A stretch of 6,725 nucleotides of DNA from Planctomycetota bacterium (lineage in GTDB: Bacteria; Planctomycetota; Phycisphaerae; Sedimentisphaerales; Anaerohalosphaeraceae): the NCBI GenBank assembly GCA_012519365.1, contig JAAYQH010000178.1, positions 1 to 6,725 of the forward strand, given 5' to 3'. Position 1 is the first letter of the stretch, and every line of letters starts with the position of its first letter. The notes under the pieces were generated by a model, which saw nothing but the letters and a program-made list of their open reading frames with translations, searched no databases and was not told the DNA's origin. Made by a program: the position numbers and the translations under genes. Shown here piece after piece: positions 1 to 6,552 of the stretch.

Positions 1-51
1 ATCAAAAGTCAAAAGTTTTCACAAAAAAGGGATTTATTTAGAAGATTCCGA

Positions 52-80
52 TTGAAAAACACAGCCACTTCCTGTAAATT
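52..80 (+). promoter_or_regulatory. Candidate sigma-70-type promoter for the first two genes
   Basis: TTGAAA (52-57) and TAAATT (75-80) are separated by exactly 17 bases, in an AT-rich stretch. Transcription would begin near position 87. That is downstream of the TTG codon at 84 that opens the longest reading frame of the next gene, and it argues for a later start. The boxes match the housekeeping consensus imperfectly, so this is an inference from spacing and composition. Confidence 0.45.
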
Positions 81-101
81 ACGTTGCTTTATAAAGCCTT
101 C

Positions 102-151
102 AAGACCGATAGGTGGCCCGTTACCGTTTGGGATGCGGGCATATCGGACTT
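102..151 (+). promoter_or_regulatory. Strong leader hairpin upstream of the first gene
   Basis: CCGATA (106-111) pairs perfectly with TATCGG (142-147). Inside it, GCCCG (116-120) pairs with CGGGC (136-140). Outside, after an A/A mismatch, AAG (102-104) pairs with CTT (149-151). This gives 14 base pairs around a 15-base loop, with a GGTG bulge opposite a single A. No T-run follows, so it is not a simple intrinsic terminator. It would sit in the 5' leader of the mRNA from the promoter at 52-80, just before the candidate ATG codons at 156 and 171. It matches no riboswitch class I know; control of translation or of mRNA stability is an inference. Confidence 0.5.
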
Positions 152-170
152 ACTAATGGGAATATTGAGT

Positions 171-1031
171 ATGGGTCGGCAGGCTAATTTTTCCGAACTT
201 CGAGACGCCATTCGGCGGGGACAAGCCAAGATTGCGGAAGGGCTTAAGACCGGCCAAATGCGTTCGGATCACGCAGGTAAACCAAGCTCTGGCCATGTGC
301 CTCGGCTTGACCCTGCTCACGAATCGTTAAGCAAAAAGCCGACAGCGTCCGGGAAAGTCGCCCTATTCGAGGGGCGAAAAAAGCCTGGTTTTCGGTTTTC
401 ATGGCCCCAAATTCGTGTTCCGTGGCCGAATCTGTCGGCACTGCCGTACCGGTCGATGGTTTCCGGCATCGCGGCGATTTTGGTCGTTGCTGTTGTGGTA
501 TTTGTGGTGTTCTGGATCGGAAAGGTCCTTGTTGGGTCAGAGCCGTCGCCGCCTGTGGCCCAAGGCCCTTCGGAGTTGCCGCAGTCGCCTATTGGTTCTG
601 AGTCGACTCCAACGACGCCGGTTTCGGCCAGTCCGCCCGTAACGGCCGAGTCGCCGCGAACTCAGACAGGAACACAGGGCCTTTCCCAGCCGGCGCAAAC
701 TCAGCCGGCCCCGACGCCGGCGCCGGTTCAGCGAACCGGCAATAATGCGATTGTTATACAGGGGATTGCCACCTCGCGGGAAAGCGAGTTGATTCCAGTC
801 CAGGAGTTTTTTGCTCGGCACGGCATCGAGACGGAGATCCTCAGAAGCGGCAACAATTACAGTCGGCTGATTACGAAGGGACGATTTGAAAATCCCAATC
901 GTCCCGGCACGGACGGTTATGAAATGCGAATGAAAATTAAAAATCTCGGGAAACGGTACCCGGTCGAAACCGGTGATACAAAATTCGGGACTGAGCCGTT
1001 TCAGGATGCGTATGGTTTGTTAATTCAGTAA
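171..1031 (+). CDS. Single-pass membrane protein with Pro/Ser/Thr/Gln linker and C-terminal alpha/beta domain (function unknown)
   Basis: I do not recognise a named family. From the ATG at 171 the protein is 286 residues. It has a basic, probably helical cytoplasmic start (FSELRDAIRRGQ), a basic region rich in Lys, Trp and Pro, one hydrophobic helix at about residues 99-121, and a linker rich in Pro, Ser, Thr and Gln at about 122-190. A compact C-terminal domain fills about 191-286 (NAIVIQGIATSRE to PFQDAYGLLIQ), with alternating strands and helices. The layout resembles envelope proteins that carry an extracytoplasmic SPOR-like or sensor domain on a flexible stalk, but the SPOR comparison is only by pattern. 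An in-frame TTG at 84 gives 315 residues and an ATG at 156 adds five. I prefer 171 or 156 because 84 lies before the likely transcription start and 84-155 forms a hairpin. No clear Shine-Dalgarno precedes either ATG. It is probably co-transcribed with the small gene 29 bases downstream. Confidence 0.8.
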   Translation: MGRQANFSELRDAIRRGQAKIAEGLKTGQMRSDHAGKPSSGHVPRLDPAHESLSKKPTASGKVALFEGRKKPGFRFSWPQIRVPWPNLSALPYRSMVSGIAAILVVAVVVFVVFWIGKVLVGSEPSPPVAQGPSELPQSPIGSESTPTTPVSASPPVTAESPRTQTGTQGLSQPAQTQPAPTPAPVQRTGNNAIVIQGIATSRESELIPVQEFFARHGIETEILRSGNNYSRLITKGRFENPNRPGTDGYEMRMKIKNLGKRYPVETGDTKFGTEPFQDAYGLLIQ

Positions 1032-1060
1032 CTGTTTAGAATGTTTCAGGAGAGTTGATA

Positions 1061-1222
1061 ATGTCGGTTGATCCTTCATTAAAAATCAAAAGTGCACTGA
1101 TGCGACATCGCAATGTTCTGTCTCGGGAAGAGCGAATCAAGGTTCTTCGCTCCGAGGAACGCTGGCATGAAGGCGATAAGGTCTTGGGGCTGCCTAAGGT
1201 CGCTCATCGTAAACTCGCCTAA
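1061..1222 (+). CDS. Small basic protein of the PVC-restricted family (TIGR04137-like)
   Basis: This 53-residue reading frame begins MSVDPSLKIKSALMRHRNVL and ends PKVAHRKLA. AGGAGAG (1048-1054) lies 6 bases before the ATG, the clearest ribosome-binding site in this half of the window. The protein is rich in Arg and Lys and has no membrane segment. Its pattern is a Ser/Leu/Lys start, an RHRNVLSREERIKVL core, then W-x-E-G-D-x-V-x-G-L-P-K. This matches my recollection of the 'small basic protein' family found in Planctomycetes, Verrucomicrobia and Chlamydiae, whose function is not established. Basic charge and size make an RNA- or ribosome-associated role plausible, but that is an inference. It probably shares a transcript with the membrane protein gene 29 bases upstream. 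Annotation pipelines with a length cutoff easily miss it. Confidence 0.88.
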   Translation: MSVDPSLKIKSALMRHRNVLSREERIKVLRSEERWHEGDKVLGLPKVAHRKLA

Positions 1223-1247
1223 CAGGATGTTTTTTGTCGTATCATAG

Positions 1248-1316
1248 TGCCGTTCCGCCGGAGATCAGCAGTTCCTGTGGGCGGCATTCTCTTGCGCTGC
1301 GCGGAGGGGGGAACGG
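1248..1316 (+). other. Possible structured RNA segment with two alternative pairings
   Basis: In the gene-free stretch 1223-1375, one segment (1248-1256) can pair in two exclusive ways. Locally, TGCCGTTC (1248-1255) pairs with GGGCGGCA (1279-1286), eight pairs including two G-U. Distally, CCGTTCC (1250-1256) pairs perfectly with GGAACGG (1310-1316), extended by two more pairs after one mismatch. A small GCG/CGC hairpin lies at 1294-1302. No T-run follows, so it is not an ordinary terminator. It could be the 3' end of the small basic protein mRNA, a leader for the aminotransferase, or chance pairing in GC-rich DNA. Confidence 0.3.
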
Positions 1317-1338
1317 AAATGGTCGAATTAAGATGTTT

Positions 1339-1344
1339 TATAAT
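1339..1344 (+). promoter_or_regulatory. Candidate -10 box for the aminotransferase gene
   Basis: A perfect TATAAT sits in an AT-rich patch 31 bases before the aminotransferase ATG. It predicts a transcript starting near 1351 with a leader of about 25 bases that contains the weak ribosome-binding site AGAGAG (1364-1369). No convincing -35 hexamer lies 16-18 bases upstream (the sequence there is around GGAAATGG), so an activator or a non-standard promoter may be needed. Confidence 0.4.
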
Positions 1345-1375
1345 ATCTACTATGCTTAAAGACAGAGAGTAAACC

Positions 1376-2497
1376 ATGAAAAATTATCTTGCAGAACGGA
1401 CCAAAGTGGTTGACGCCAGCGGTATCCGTAAGGTTTTCGCGCTGGGTGCGACCTTAAAAGACCCCGTCAATTTTTCAATTGGACAGCCGGATTTTGACGT
1501 GCCGGATCCCATTAAGGAAGTGGCAATTCAGGCAATTCGAGAGGGACAAAACCGCTATTCCCAGACCGCTGGCGAAGACAGTGTGCTTGAAATGCTTCGT
1601 CCCCGCGTCAAAGCCGAAACAGGATGGAACAACCCCCAGGTGATGTTGACCAGCGGCGTAACAGGGGGGTTGTTGCTGGCGTTTATGGCGCTGATCAATC
1701 CGGGCGATGAGGTGATCATTCCGGATCCGTATTTCGTGATGTACAAGCATCTGGTGCGGATGTTGGGCGGCAAATGTGTCTTTGTGGACTGCTATCCTGA
1801 TTTTTCGCTGCCGGTTGAGAAAATCGCCGCCGCAGTGACGGACAAGACGAAGCTGATTATTCTCAACTCACCGAACAATCCGAGCGGCCAGGTCTATAGC
1901 GCACAAGATCTCAAAGCCGTGGCCGAAATCGCTCAAAAACGCGATATCATTCTGCTCAGCGATGAAATCTACGAGATGTATAACTATGAGCGGTCCCAAG
2001 TCAGTGCCGCCACCTATTACGACAAAACGGTTCTGCTAAAGGGCTTTGGAAAAAGTTACGGCATAACCGGCTGGCGGATGGGCTATACGGCCTGTTCCGA
2101 AACACTCAAGCCGTTGATGGAAGCGATGCTGATGATTCAGCAATATACGTTTGTCTGTGCGCCGATGCCGTTCCAGTTGGCCCTGCCCACGGCGATGGGC
2201 TATGATATGAGTACCTACGTTCAGGCGTATCGAAACAAGCGGGATTTGCTGTATGAGGGGCTTAAAGGCACCTTCAATGTCCGCAAACCGATTGGTGCGT
2301 TCTATATGTTCCCTGAAAAGCCCGAACGGTACGCCACTGCGACCGATTTTGTCAAAGATGCCATCGCCCACAATGTGCTGATTATCCCTGGTAACGTCTT
2401 CAGTGAACGCGATACCCATTTTCGGATGTGCTTTACCACCACTGAGGACAAAATTCGCCAAGGGGTTGAAATCCTCTGCCAACTGGCCAAAGGCTAA
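1376..2497 (+). CDS. Class I/II pyridoxal-phosphate-dependent aminotransferase (aspartate aminotransferase superfamily)
   Basis: The 373-residue protein is full length for fold-type I aminotransferases and should move an amino group between an amino acid and a 2-oxo acid in the cytoplasm. Landmarks in order: the N-terminal substrate segment FSIGQPDFDVP (33-43); RYSQTAGED (60-68); the phosphate-cup region LTSGVTGG (91-98); PDPYF with the ring-stacking Tyr119; SPNNPSG with the cofactor-binding Asn168; SDEIY with Asp196 and Tyr199; GFGKSYGITGWRMGY with the Schiff-base Lys226 and Arg234; and HFRMCF with Arg350, the usual carboxylate-binding arginine. The family's frequent GATxA/E at the phosphate cup is GVTGG here, so the substrate cannot be read from motifs. 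Aspartate, alanine or aromatic amino acids are all possible. AGAGAG lies 6 bases before the ATG. A terminator follows, so it is probably monocistronic. Confidence 0.95.
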   Translation: MKNYLAERTKVVDASGIRKVFALGATLKDPVNFSIGQPDFDVPDPIKEVAIQAIREGQNRYSQTAGEDSVLEMLRPRVKAETGWNNPQVMLTSGVTGGLLLAFMALINPGDEVIIPDPYFVMYKHLVRMLGGKCVFVDCYPDFSLPVEKIAAAVTDKTKLIILNSPNNPSGQVYSAQDLKAVAEIAQKRDIILLSDEIYEMYNYERSQVSAATYYDKTVLLKGFGKSYGITGWRMGYTACSETLKPLMEAMLMIQQYTFVCAPMPFQLALPTAMGYDMSTYVQAYRNKRDLLYEGLKGTFNVRKPIGAFYMFPEKPERYATATDFVKDAIAHNVLIIPGNVFSERDTHFRMCFTTTEDKIRQGVEILCQLAKG

Positions 2498-2552
2498 GAA
2501 GGGCGTTTTTTCAGTTTAGCTTAATCGGTTCTGTAGTGAGTGCTGATAATTC

Positions 2553-2590
2553 ACGGCGTGTCTGAAATTACTCAGGAACGCCGTTTTTTT
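2553..2590 (+). terminator. Rho-independent terminator of the aminotransferase gene
   Basis: ACGGCGT (2553-2559) pairs perfectly with ACGCCGT (2578-2584). After a mismatch and a G-U pair, CTGA (2562-2565) pairs with TCAG (2572-2575) around a six-base loop. Seven T residues (2584-2590) follow at once. It lies 55 bases after the aminotransferase stop codon and separates that gene from the NfeD/FloA operon. Confidence 0.9.
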
Positions 2591-2618
2591 GTTGTGTTCT
2601 CTGATTTTTGGCTATACT
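2589..2618 (+). promoter_or_regulatory. Candidate promoter of the NfeD/FloA operon
   Basis: TATACT (2613-2618) is a good -10 box, with a weak TTGTTG (2589-2594) 18 bases upstream. The -35 box overlaps the end of the terminator T-run. Transcription would start near 2625, only about three bases before the ATG at 2628, so the message would be leaderless or nearly so. Confidence 0.45.
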
Positions 2619-2627
2619 ATTGCCTTT

Positions 2628-4235
2628 ATGGTTGGACAGGTTCACTCATTTCGACCCCTCAGGGAGGCTTGGCTTACGGCCGTCGCACTGGCAATGGCCG
2701 TTACGGTGGGATGGATTGCAACCGGATACGCAGTGTCTGAAAACAATGGGTCCATTTCCGATGCCAACGCCCCGAGCCAGGCCCGGCCGTTGAAAATCGC
2801 TGCTGTGATCGATTGCCATGGCACGATCGATGACGGATTGTACCAGTCTATCGTTCGACGTACTACCGAGGCGATTAAGGCAGGGGCCGATTATATCATT
2901 TATGATATTCAGACCTACGGCGGGATGGTGGACAGCGCCGATGATATCAGCAAATACCTGATTCATGAGGTCGCTCCGCTGGCCCGTACCATGGCCTATG
3001 TTAGCAAAGAAGCCATCTCCGCCGGCGCGATGGTCAGCGTGTCCTGTCAGGATATAATTATGCGAAGGCACACCACCATCGGGGCCAGCGCGCCAATCGT
3101 GATGGGCGGGCAGTTGGAGGGTGTCGAACGGGAAAAAATCGAAAGCTTCATACGGGCAATCTTTAGTCGGGCCGCCGAGGCCAACGGCTACCCCGAAGCC
3201 CTGCTCAAGGCGATGGTCACCCGCCAAGTGGAGGTCTGGCAGGTGAAAAATCTCAAGACCGGACAGATGGAATATGTTGAGACCGAACATCTTCCGACGG
3301 ACCCCAATGTCTATGATGTGGACAACAAACGGTTGATCGTGCAGGATGATGAAATACTGACCCTGACTGATTCCAAGGCCTATGAGTACGGCATCGCGAG
3401 GGCGGTTGTAGACAATCTGGACGAGGCGCTGGCTTTTTTGGCCGAACGAGACGGCGTGATTTTTGATTCTAAGGTGCTGTATTTCAAGCCGCTCTGGTCG
3501 GAGCAAATGGTGCGGTGGCTGAATTCGCCTGCGGTTGTCAGTGTGCTGGTACTGGGGATTTTGCTGGGTATTTACGTGGAGATTAATACCCCCGGGCTGG
3601 GACTGCCGAGTTTGCTGGCGATTGTGTGTCTGGTGATTTTGGTGGGCAGTCGCTATTTGACCGGGATGGCCAACTGGATCGAGATTGCCATTTTGGTGGT
3701 GGGTATTTTGCTGCTGCTGGTGGAAATTTTCATCCTGCCCGGCTTTGGCGTAGCGGGTTTTTTGGGCATTGCGTGCATTCTTATCGGTGTATTGGGAATG
3801 TTTGTGCGAACTGCGCCCGGCGAGTTTCCATGGCCACAAAACCCGATGGCCTGGAAAGAGTTTACCGATGGTCTGATGGGGATTGCGATCGGCTTTGTAG
3901 CGTTTTTGGTTGTGGCGATGCTACTGTCTCGCTATATGGACCGCATTCCTTTCTTTCGAGCGTTTGTACTGCGTGCCAATCTGGAACACCCCCGCAGTTC
4001 GGGTGATTCATCGGCCGTGCAGGGCCTTGGCCCGAATGCTATTTCGATGGAACTTAAGCCGGGACAGGTCGGCCGAACGCTTTCGATTTTGAGGCCCGCA
4101 GGCAAGGCGAGATTCGGCACCACTGTCGCTGATGTCGTAACCCGCGGCGAATTTGTAAATAAAGACACACCGGTTAAAATTCTTGAAATCCACGGCAATC
4201 GCATTGTTGTCGCGGCAGAACAACAGAAACCCTAA
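2628..4235 (+). CDS. nfeD: Long-form NfeD: membrane-bound ClpP-class serine protease with OB-fold tail
   Basis: The 535-residue protein has the full long-NfeD architecture. A signal sequence lies at about residues 14-35 (after a basic n-region with Arg and Lys-poor spacing), followed by a ClpP/SppA-type protease domain at about 54-272, roughly five hydrophobic segments between about 301 and 434, and a C-terminal OB-fold domain at about 472-532 (GRTLSILRPAGKARFG). In the protease, YGGMVDSADDI (97-107) gives the oxyanion-hole glycines, ISAGAM holds the nucleophile Ser131, and EREKIESFIR holds Lys170. These fit the Ser/Lys dyad of archaeal homologue PH1510, so it should be active on membrane protein substrates outside the cytoplasm. 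The reading frame stays open back to a TTG at 2589 inside the terminator T-run, which is an implausible start. The ATG at 2628 gives a clean signal sequence but has no Shine-Dalgarno. It heads the operon, and the next gene starts 14 bases later. Confidence 0.93.
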   Translation: MVGQVHSFRPLREAWLTAVALAMAVTVGWIATGYAVSENNGSISDANAPSQARPLKIAAVIDCHGTIDDGLYQSIVRRTTEAIKAGADYIIYDIQTYGGMVDSADDISKYLIHEVAPLARTMAYVSKEAISAGAMVSVSCQDIIMRRHTTIGASAPIVMGGQLEGVEREKIESFIRAIFSRAAEANGYPEALLKAMVTRQVEVWQVKNLKTGQMEYVETEHLPTDPNVYDVDNKRLIVQDDEILTLTDSKAYEYGIARAVVDNLDEALAFLAERDGVIFDSKVLYFKPLWSEQMVRWLNSPAVVSVLVLGILLGIYVEINTPGLGLPSLLAIVCLVILVGSRYLTGMANWIEIAILVVGILLLLVEIFILPGFGVAGFLGIACILIGVLGMFVRTAPGEFPWPQNPMAWKEFTDGLMGIAIGFVAFLVVAMLLSRYMDRIPFFRAFVLRANLEHPRSSGDSSAVQGLGPNAISMELKPGQVGRTLSILRPAGKARFGTTVADVVTRGEFVNKDTPVKILEIHGNRIVVAAEQQKP

Positions 4236-4249
4236 GGCGAGGCGAACAG

Positions 4250-4756
4250 ATGCTCACAGATGCGGCCATAATCCTGTTTGCGATTTTCTTGTATATTGTC
4301 TGTGCCGTGCTGATGGTGATGGAGATCTTTATTCCCAGTTTTGGGTTGTTGTCGCTGCTGGCGTTGGGGGCTTTTTTGTGGGGAGCGTTTTTATTTTTTC
4401 AGATCGGTACGACAGTCGGCTGGGTAGGCCTTGGAACGGCGATAGTGGTGATACCGACGTTCTGGATTATTACCTATAAAGTGTTTCCCAAAACATCTTT
4501 GGGACGCTCGATGGTGCTGAACAATGAACCGCGTCCTGTCGGGGACGCTATCGCAGAGAAAGAGCAACTGGCCGCCTTGGTGGGAAAAAGCGGCAAAACC
4601 CTTGGCCCGTTGCGGCCGGTGGGGGTGTGTGAGATTGATGGCTTGCGGGTGGCCTGTACCGCGGAGGTGGGTTTTATCCCCAAAGGCGCTGAAATCGAAG
4701 TGATTCGCGTCGAAGGGAATACGGTTACCGTGCGAACAAAAGAAACTACTACCTAA
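4250..4756 (+). CDS. Short NfeD-like membrane protein with OB-fold domain
   Basis: This 168-residue protein lacks a protease domain. It has three predicted membrane helices at about residues 5-25, 32-52 and 55-77, a cytoplasmic connector, and an OB-fold domain at about 108-164 (LVGKSGKTLGPLRPVG ... IEVIRVEGNTVTV). That is the arrangement of short NfeD proteins, whose OB domain is thought to interact with partners such as flotillin-like proteins. Its PSFGLLSLLALGAF loop resembles the PGFGVAGFLGIACI segment of the longer neighbour, so the two probably arose by duplication followed by loss of the protease part. A weak purine-rich site (AAGGCGAGG, 4234-4242) overlaps the previous stop codon and lies 7 bases from the ATG. 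It sits between the long NfeD and FloA genes, suggesting one membrane complex. I see no catalytic residues. Confidence 0.9.
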   Translation: MLTDAAIILFAIFLYIVCAVLMVMEIFIPSFGLLSLLALGAFLWGAFLFFQIGTTVGWVGLGTAIVVIPTFWIITYKVFPKTSLGRSMVLNNEPRPVGDAIAEKEQLAALVGKSGKTLGPLRPVGVCEIDGLRVACTAEVGFIPKGAEIEVIRVEGNTVTVRTKETTT

Positions 4757-4774
4757 TTTCGAAAGGAGTTTACG

Positions 4775-5803
4775 ATGGCACACGCATTGTTGCTGGCCGG
4801 TTTCATCAAGATCGGTCTTTTTATTATCGTCGGGCTGATCTTACTGTTATTTGTCCTGATCTTTCTGTTTTATGGGAATTTGTGGCTGCAGGCCCGCTTC
4901 TCCGGTGTTCCGGTCTCCTTTGTCGAATTGATCGGCATGTGGCTTCGCAAAGTCAATTCCCGCACGATTGTGGTCAGCCGAATCACCGCCGCCAAGGCAG
5001 GTCTGGATTTATCCACGGCACAACTTGAAAGCCATTATCTTGCCGGCGGGCGGGTGCCGAATGTCGTGCGGGCGCTGATCGCCGCCGACAGAGCCAATAT
5101 CAATCTGACCTGGCAGGTCGCCACCGCGATTGACCTTGCCGGTCGCGATATTCTTGAGGCCGTGCAGACCAGCGTCAACCCCAAGGTGATCGACTGTCCC
5201 GATCCAAGAAAGGGACGCGATACCATCGATGCGGTTGCTCAAGACGGCATTCAGCTCAAGGTCAAGGCCCGCGTAACGGTACGCGCCAATATCGCCCGAC
5301 TCATCGGCGGAGCCACCGAAGAGACCATCATCGCGCGTGTCGGTGAGGGAATTGTCACGACCATCGGCAGCGCGATCAATCATAAGAGTGTGCTGGAAAA
5401 TCCCGACCGTATTTCCAAGGCGGTTCTGGAGAAAGGGCTGGATGCCGGCACGGCGTTTGAGATTCTCTCCATTGATATTGCGGATGTCGATGTGGGGCAA
5501 AATATCGGGGCCCAACTTCAGGGAGCCCAGGCCGAAGCCGACAAACTTCGGGCCAAGGCCGAGGCGGAAAAACGGCGTGCTATGGCCGTGGCCCGCGAGC
5601 AGGAAATGCGCGCCCTGGTCGAAGAAAACCGCGCCAAGGTCGTCTTGGCAGAGGCGGAAATTCCGCTGGCGATGGCCGAGGCCTTGCGAAAGGGTAATCT
5701 GGGGGTAATGGACTATTACCGTTTGAAAAATATCAAATCGGACACTGAAATGCGAGAATCCATTGCCAAAACCGATCTAAAACCTAAGTCAGAGGATGAA
5801 TAA
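4775..5803 (+). CDS. floA: Flotillin-like protein FloA (membrane microdomain scaffold)
   Basis: The 342-residue protein is close to the usual FloA length of about 330. A long hydrophobic segment at residues 10-34 anchors it in the membrane. Conserved FloA stretches follow: [20 protein letters not shown] (35-54), [20 protein letters not shown] (58-77), [20 protein letters not shown] (84-103), and [20 protein letters not shown] (118-137). The PHB/SPFH-type core continues to about 245, and an Ala/Glu/Lys/Arg coiled coil fills about 248-300 ([18 protein letters not shown]), where family members oligomerise. FloA organises membrane microdomains and affects signalling, protease activity and fluidity in bacteria such as Bacillus. 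AAAGGAG (4762-4768) lies 6 bases before the ATG, the strongest ribosome-binding site in the operon. The two upstream NfeD genes are its typical partners. Nothing is truncated or missing. Confidence 0.96.
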   Translation: MAHALLLAGFIKIGLFIIVGLILLLFVLIFLFYGNLWLQARFSGVPVSFVELIGMWLRKVNSRTIVVSRITAAKAGLDLSTAQLESHYLAGGRVPNVVRALIAADRANINLTWQVATAIDLAGRDILEAVQTSVNPKVIDCPDPRKGRDTIDAVAQDGIQLKVKARVTVRANIARLIGGATEETIIARVGEGIVTTIGSAINHKSVLENPDRISKAVLEKGLDAGTAFEILSIDIADVDVGQNIGAQLQGAQAEADKLRAKAEAEKRRAMAVAREQEMRALVEENRAKVVLAEAEIPLAMAEALRKGNLGVMDYYRLKNIKSDTEMRESIAKTDLKPKSEDE

Positions 5804-5805
5804 TC

Positions 5806-6552
5806 GTGTTCACGGCCACACTATCACCGCCGCCGGCCAACGGCGACTGGCTGGAACTGCTTTTCCCCATTTTGCTGATGGTGGTTTACGGCGCAGCGAC
5901 GTTGGTCAAGGCGTTCATGGAAAAACGAAAGGAAGACGCCTCAAGACAGGACCTAGACGTGCCCAGCCGTCCCGAACGCCGCTATAAGCCGCTGGATCAG
6001 GTTGCTAATTTCCTGCAAACACCTCAGCAGCGGACATTGCCTTATGCGCGTACCGCGGCCAAACGGCCTGAAGCGCCTCGGCCTTCTGTGCCGTCGCAGC
6101 CTCAGACTGCGATGCCGCAGTCAGCGGAGCATCAACTTCAGCAACAGATGGCCGAGCAACGTCGGCTGCAGCAGATTGAGGCGTTACGACGTCAGCAATT
6201 GCAGCGTCAAGAGTATATGAAACGACAGCAAAAGGCCCAGCAACAGGTCGCCCAGTCAGTTAAAATAGCCCAGGCTGCCACCCCAAGGACGCCATCGGGT
6301 CTATCCAAAACTGCCCAAGAGGCCTTGCGACAGGCACGCACCGGCAAACCGGTCGGTCTTGCCGCCGGGCGCAAAACCGCAGCCCCAAAGCCCCCTCGTC
6401 TCCAGCCTGAAAGGGTAACTGCCCCGACCGCTTCTATGAAGGCAGGGTCGCTGGTGCTGCTGCATCAGATGCTTCGCTCACGCAGTAATCTGCGAACAGC
6501 GTTTGCGCTAAAAGAGATTCTTGATCCGCCGGTGGCTTTGCGAAATGACTAA
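5806..6552 (+). CDS. Gln-rich coiled-coil membrane protein encoded next to FloA (function unknown)
   Basis: I do not recognise a named family. The 248-residue protein starts at GTG, two bases after the floA stop, with AGAGGA (5791-5796) inside the end of floA as its likely ribosome-binding site. One hydrophobic helix spans about residues 18-37 (ELLFPILLMVVYGAATLVKA) and a basic stretch (MEKRKEDASRQ) follows, so the rest is probably cytoplasmic. A Pro-rich region lies at about 85-105. A Gln/Arg coiled coil follows at about 108-152, and a low-complexity basic linker runs to about 210. The short hydrophobic tail ends LRTAFALKEILDPPVALRND. This tail looks like a conserved peptide, since it is far less biased than the linker before it. 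The tight coupling to floA suggests a microdomain role. Composition alone cannot establish it. Confidence 0.85.
   Translation: MFTATLSPPPANGDWLELLFPILLMVVYGAATLVKAFMEKRKEDASRQDLDVPSRPERRYKPLDQVANFLQTPQQRTLPYARTAAKRPEAPRPSVPSQPQTAMPQSAEHQLQQQMAEQRRLQQIEALRRQQLQRQEYMKRQQKAQQQVAQSVKIAQAATPRTPSGLSKTAQEALRQARTGKPVGLAAGRKTAAPKPPRLQPERVTAPTASMKAGSLVLLHQMLRSRSNLRTAFALKEILDPPVALRND

Noticed and set aside
2..16. Tandem TCAAAAG repeat (2-8 and 9-15)
   Set aside because: It has only two copies in AT-rich DNA at the window edge, so it could be an operator or chance. The flanking context is missing.
84..170. Upstream extension of the first gene to a TTG start
   Set aside because: The TTG precedes the likely transcript start near 87, has no Shine-Dalgarno, and the segment forms a strong hairpin. 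ATG 156 or 171 is preferred.
537..821. Arg-rich 94-codon frame on the - strand
   Set aside because: Its Arg and Leu repeats mirror the Pro/Ser/Thr-rich linker of the gene on the + strand. It has no ribosome-binding site.
2493..2520. GCTAA/TTAGC hairpin with an internal T-run at the aminotransferase stop codon
   Set aside because: The T-run is in the loop and not after the stem. The strong terminator at 2553-2590 makes this unnecessary.
2589..2627. Upstream extension of the NfeD gene to a TTG start
   Set aside because: The TTG lies in the T-run of the terminator and overlaps the candidate promoter. The extra residues spoil a clean signal sequence.
2646..3839. A 397-codon open frame on the - strand, antisense to the long NfeD gene
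   Set aside because: It is rich in His, Gln and Asn with no recognisable domain, and it overlaps a clear conserved protein. It is the codon-bias shadow expected opposite a GC-rich gene.
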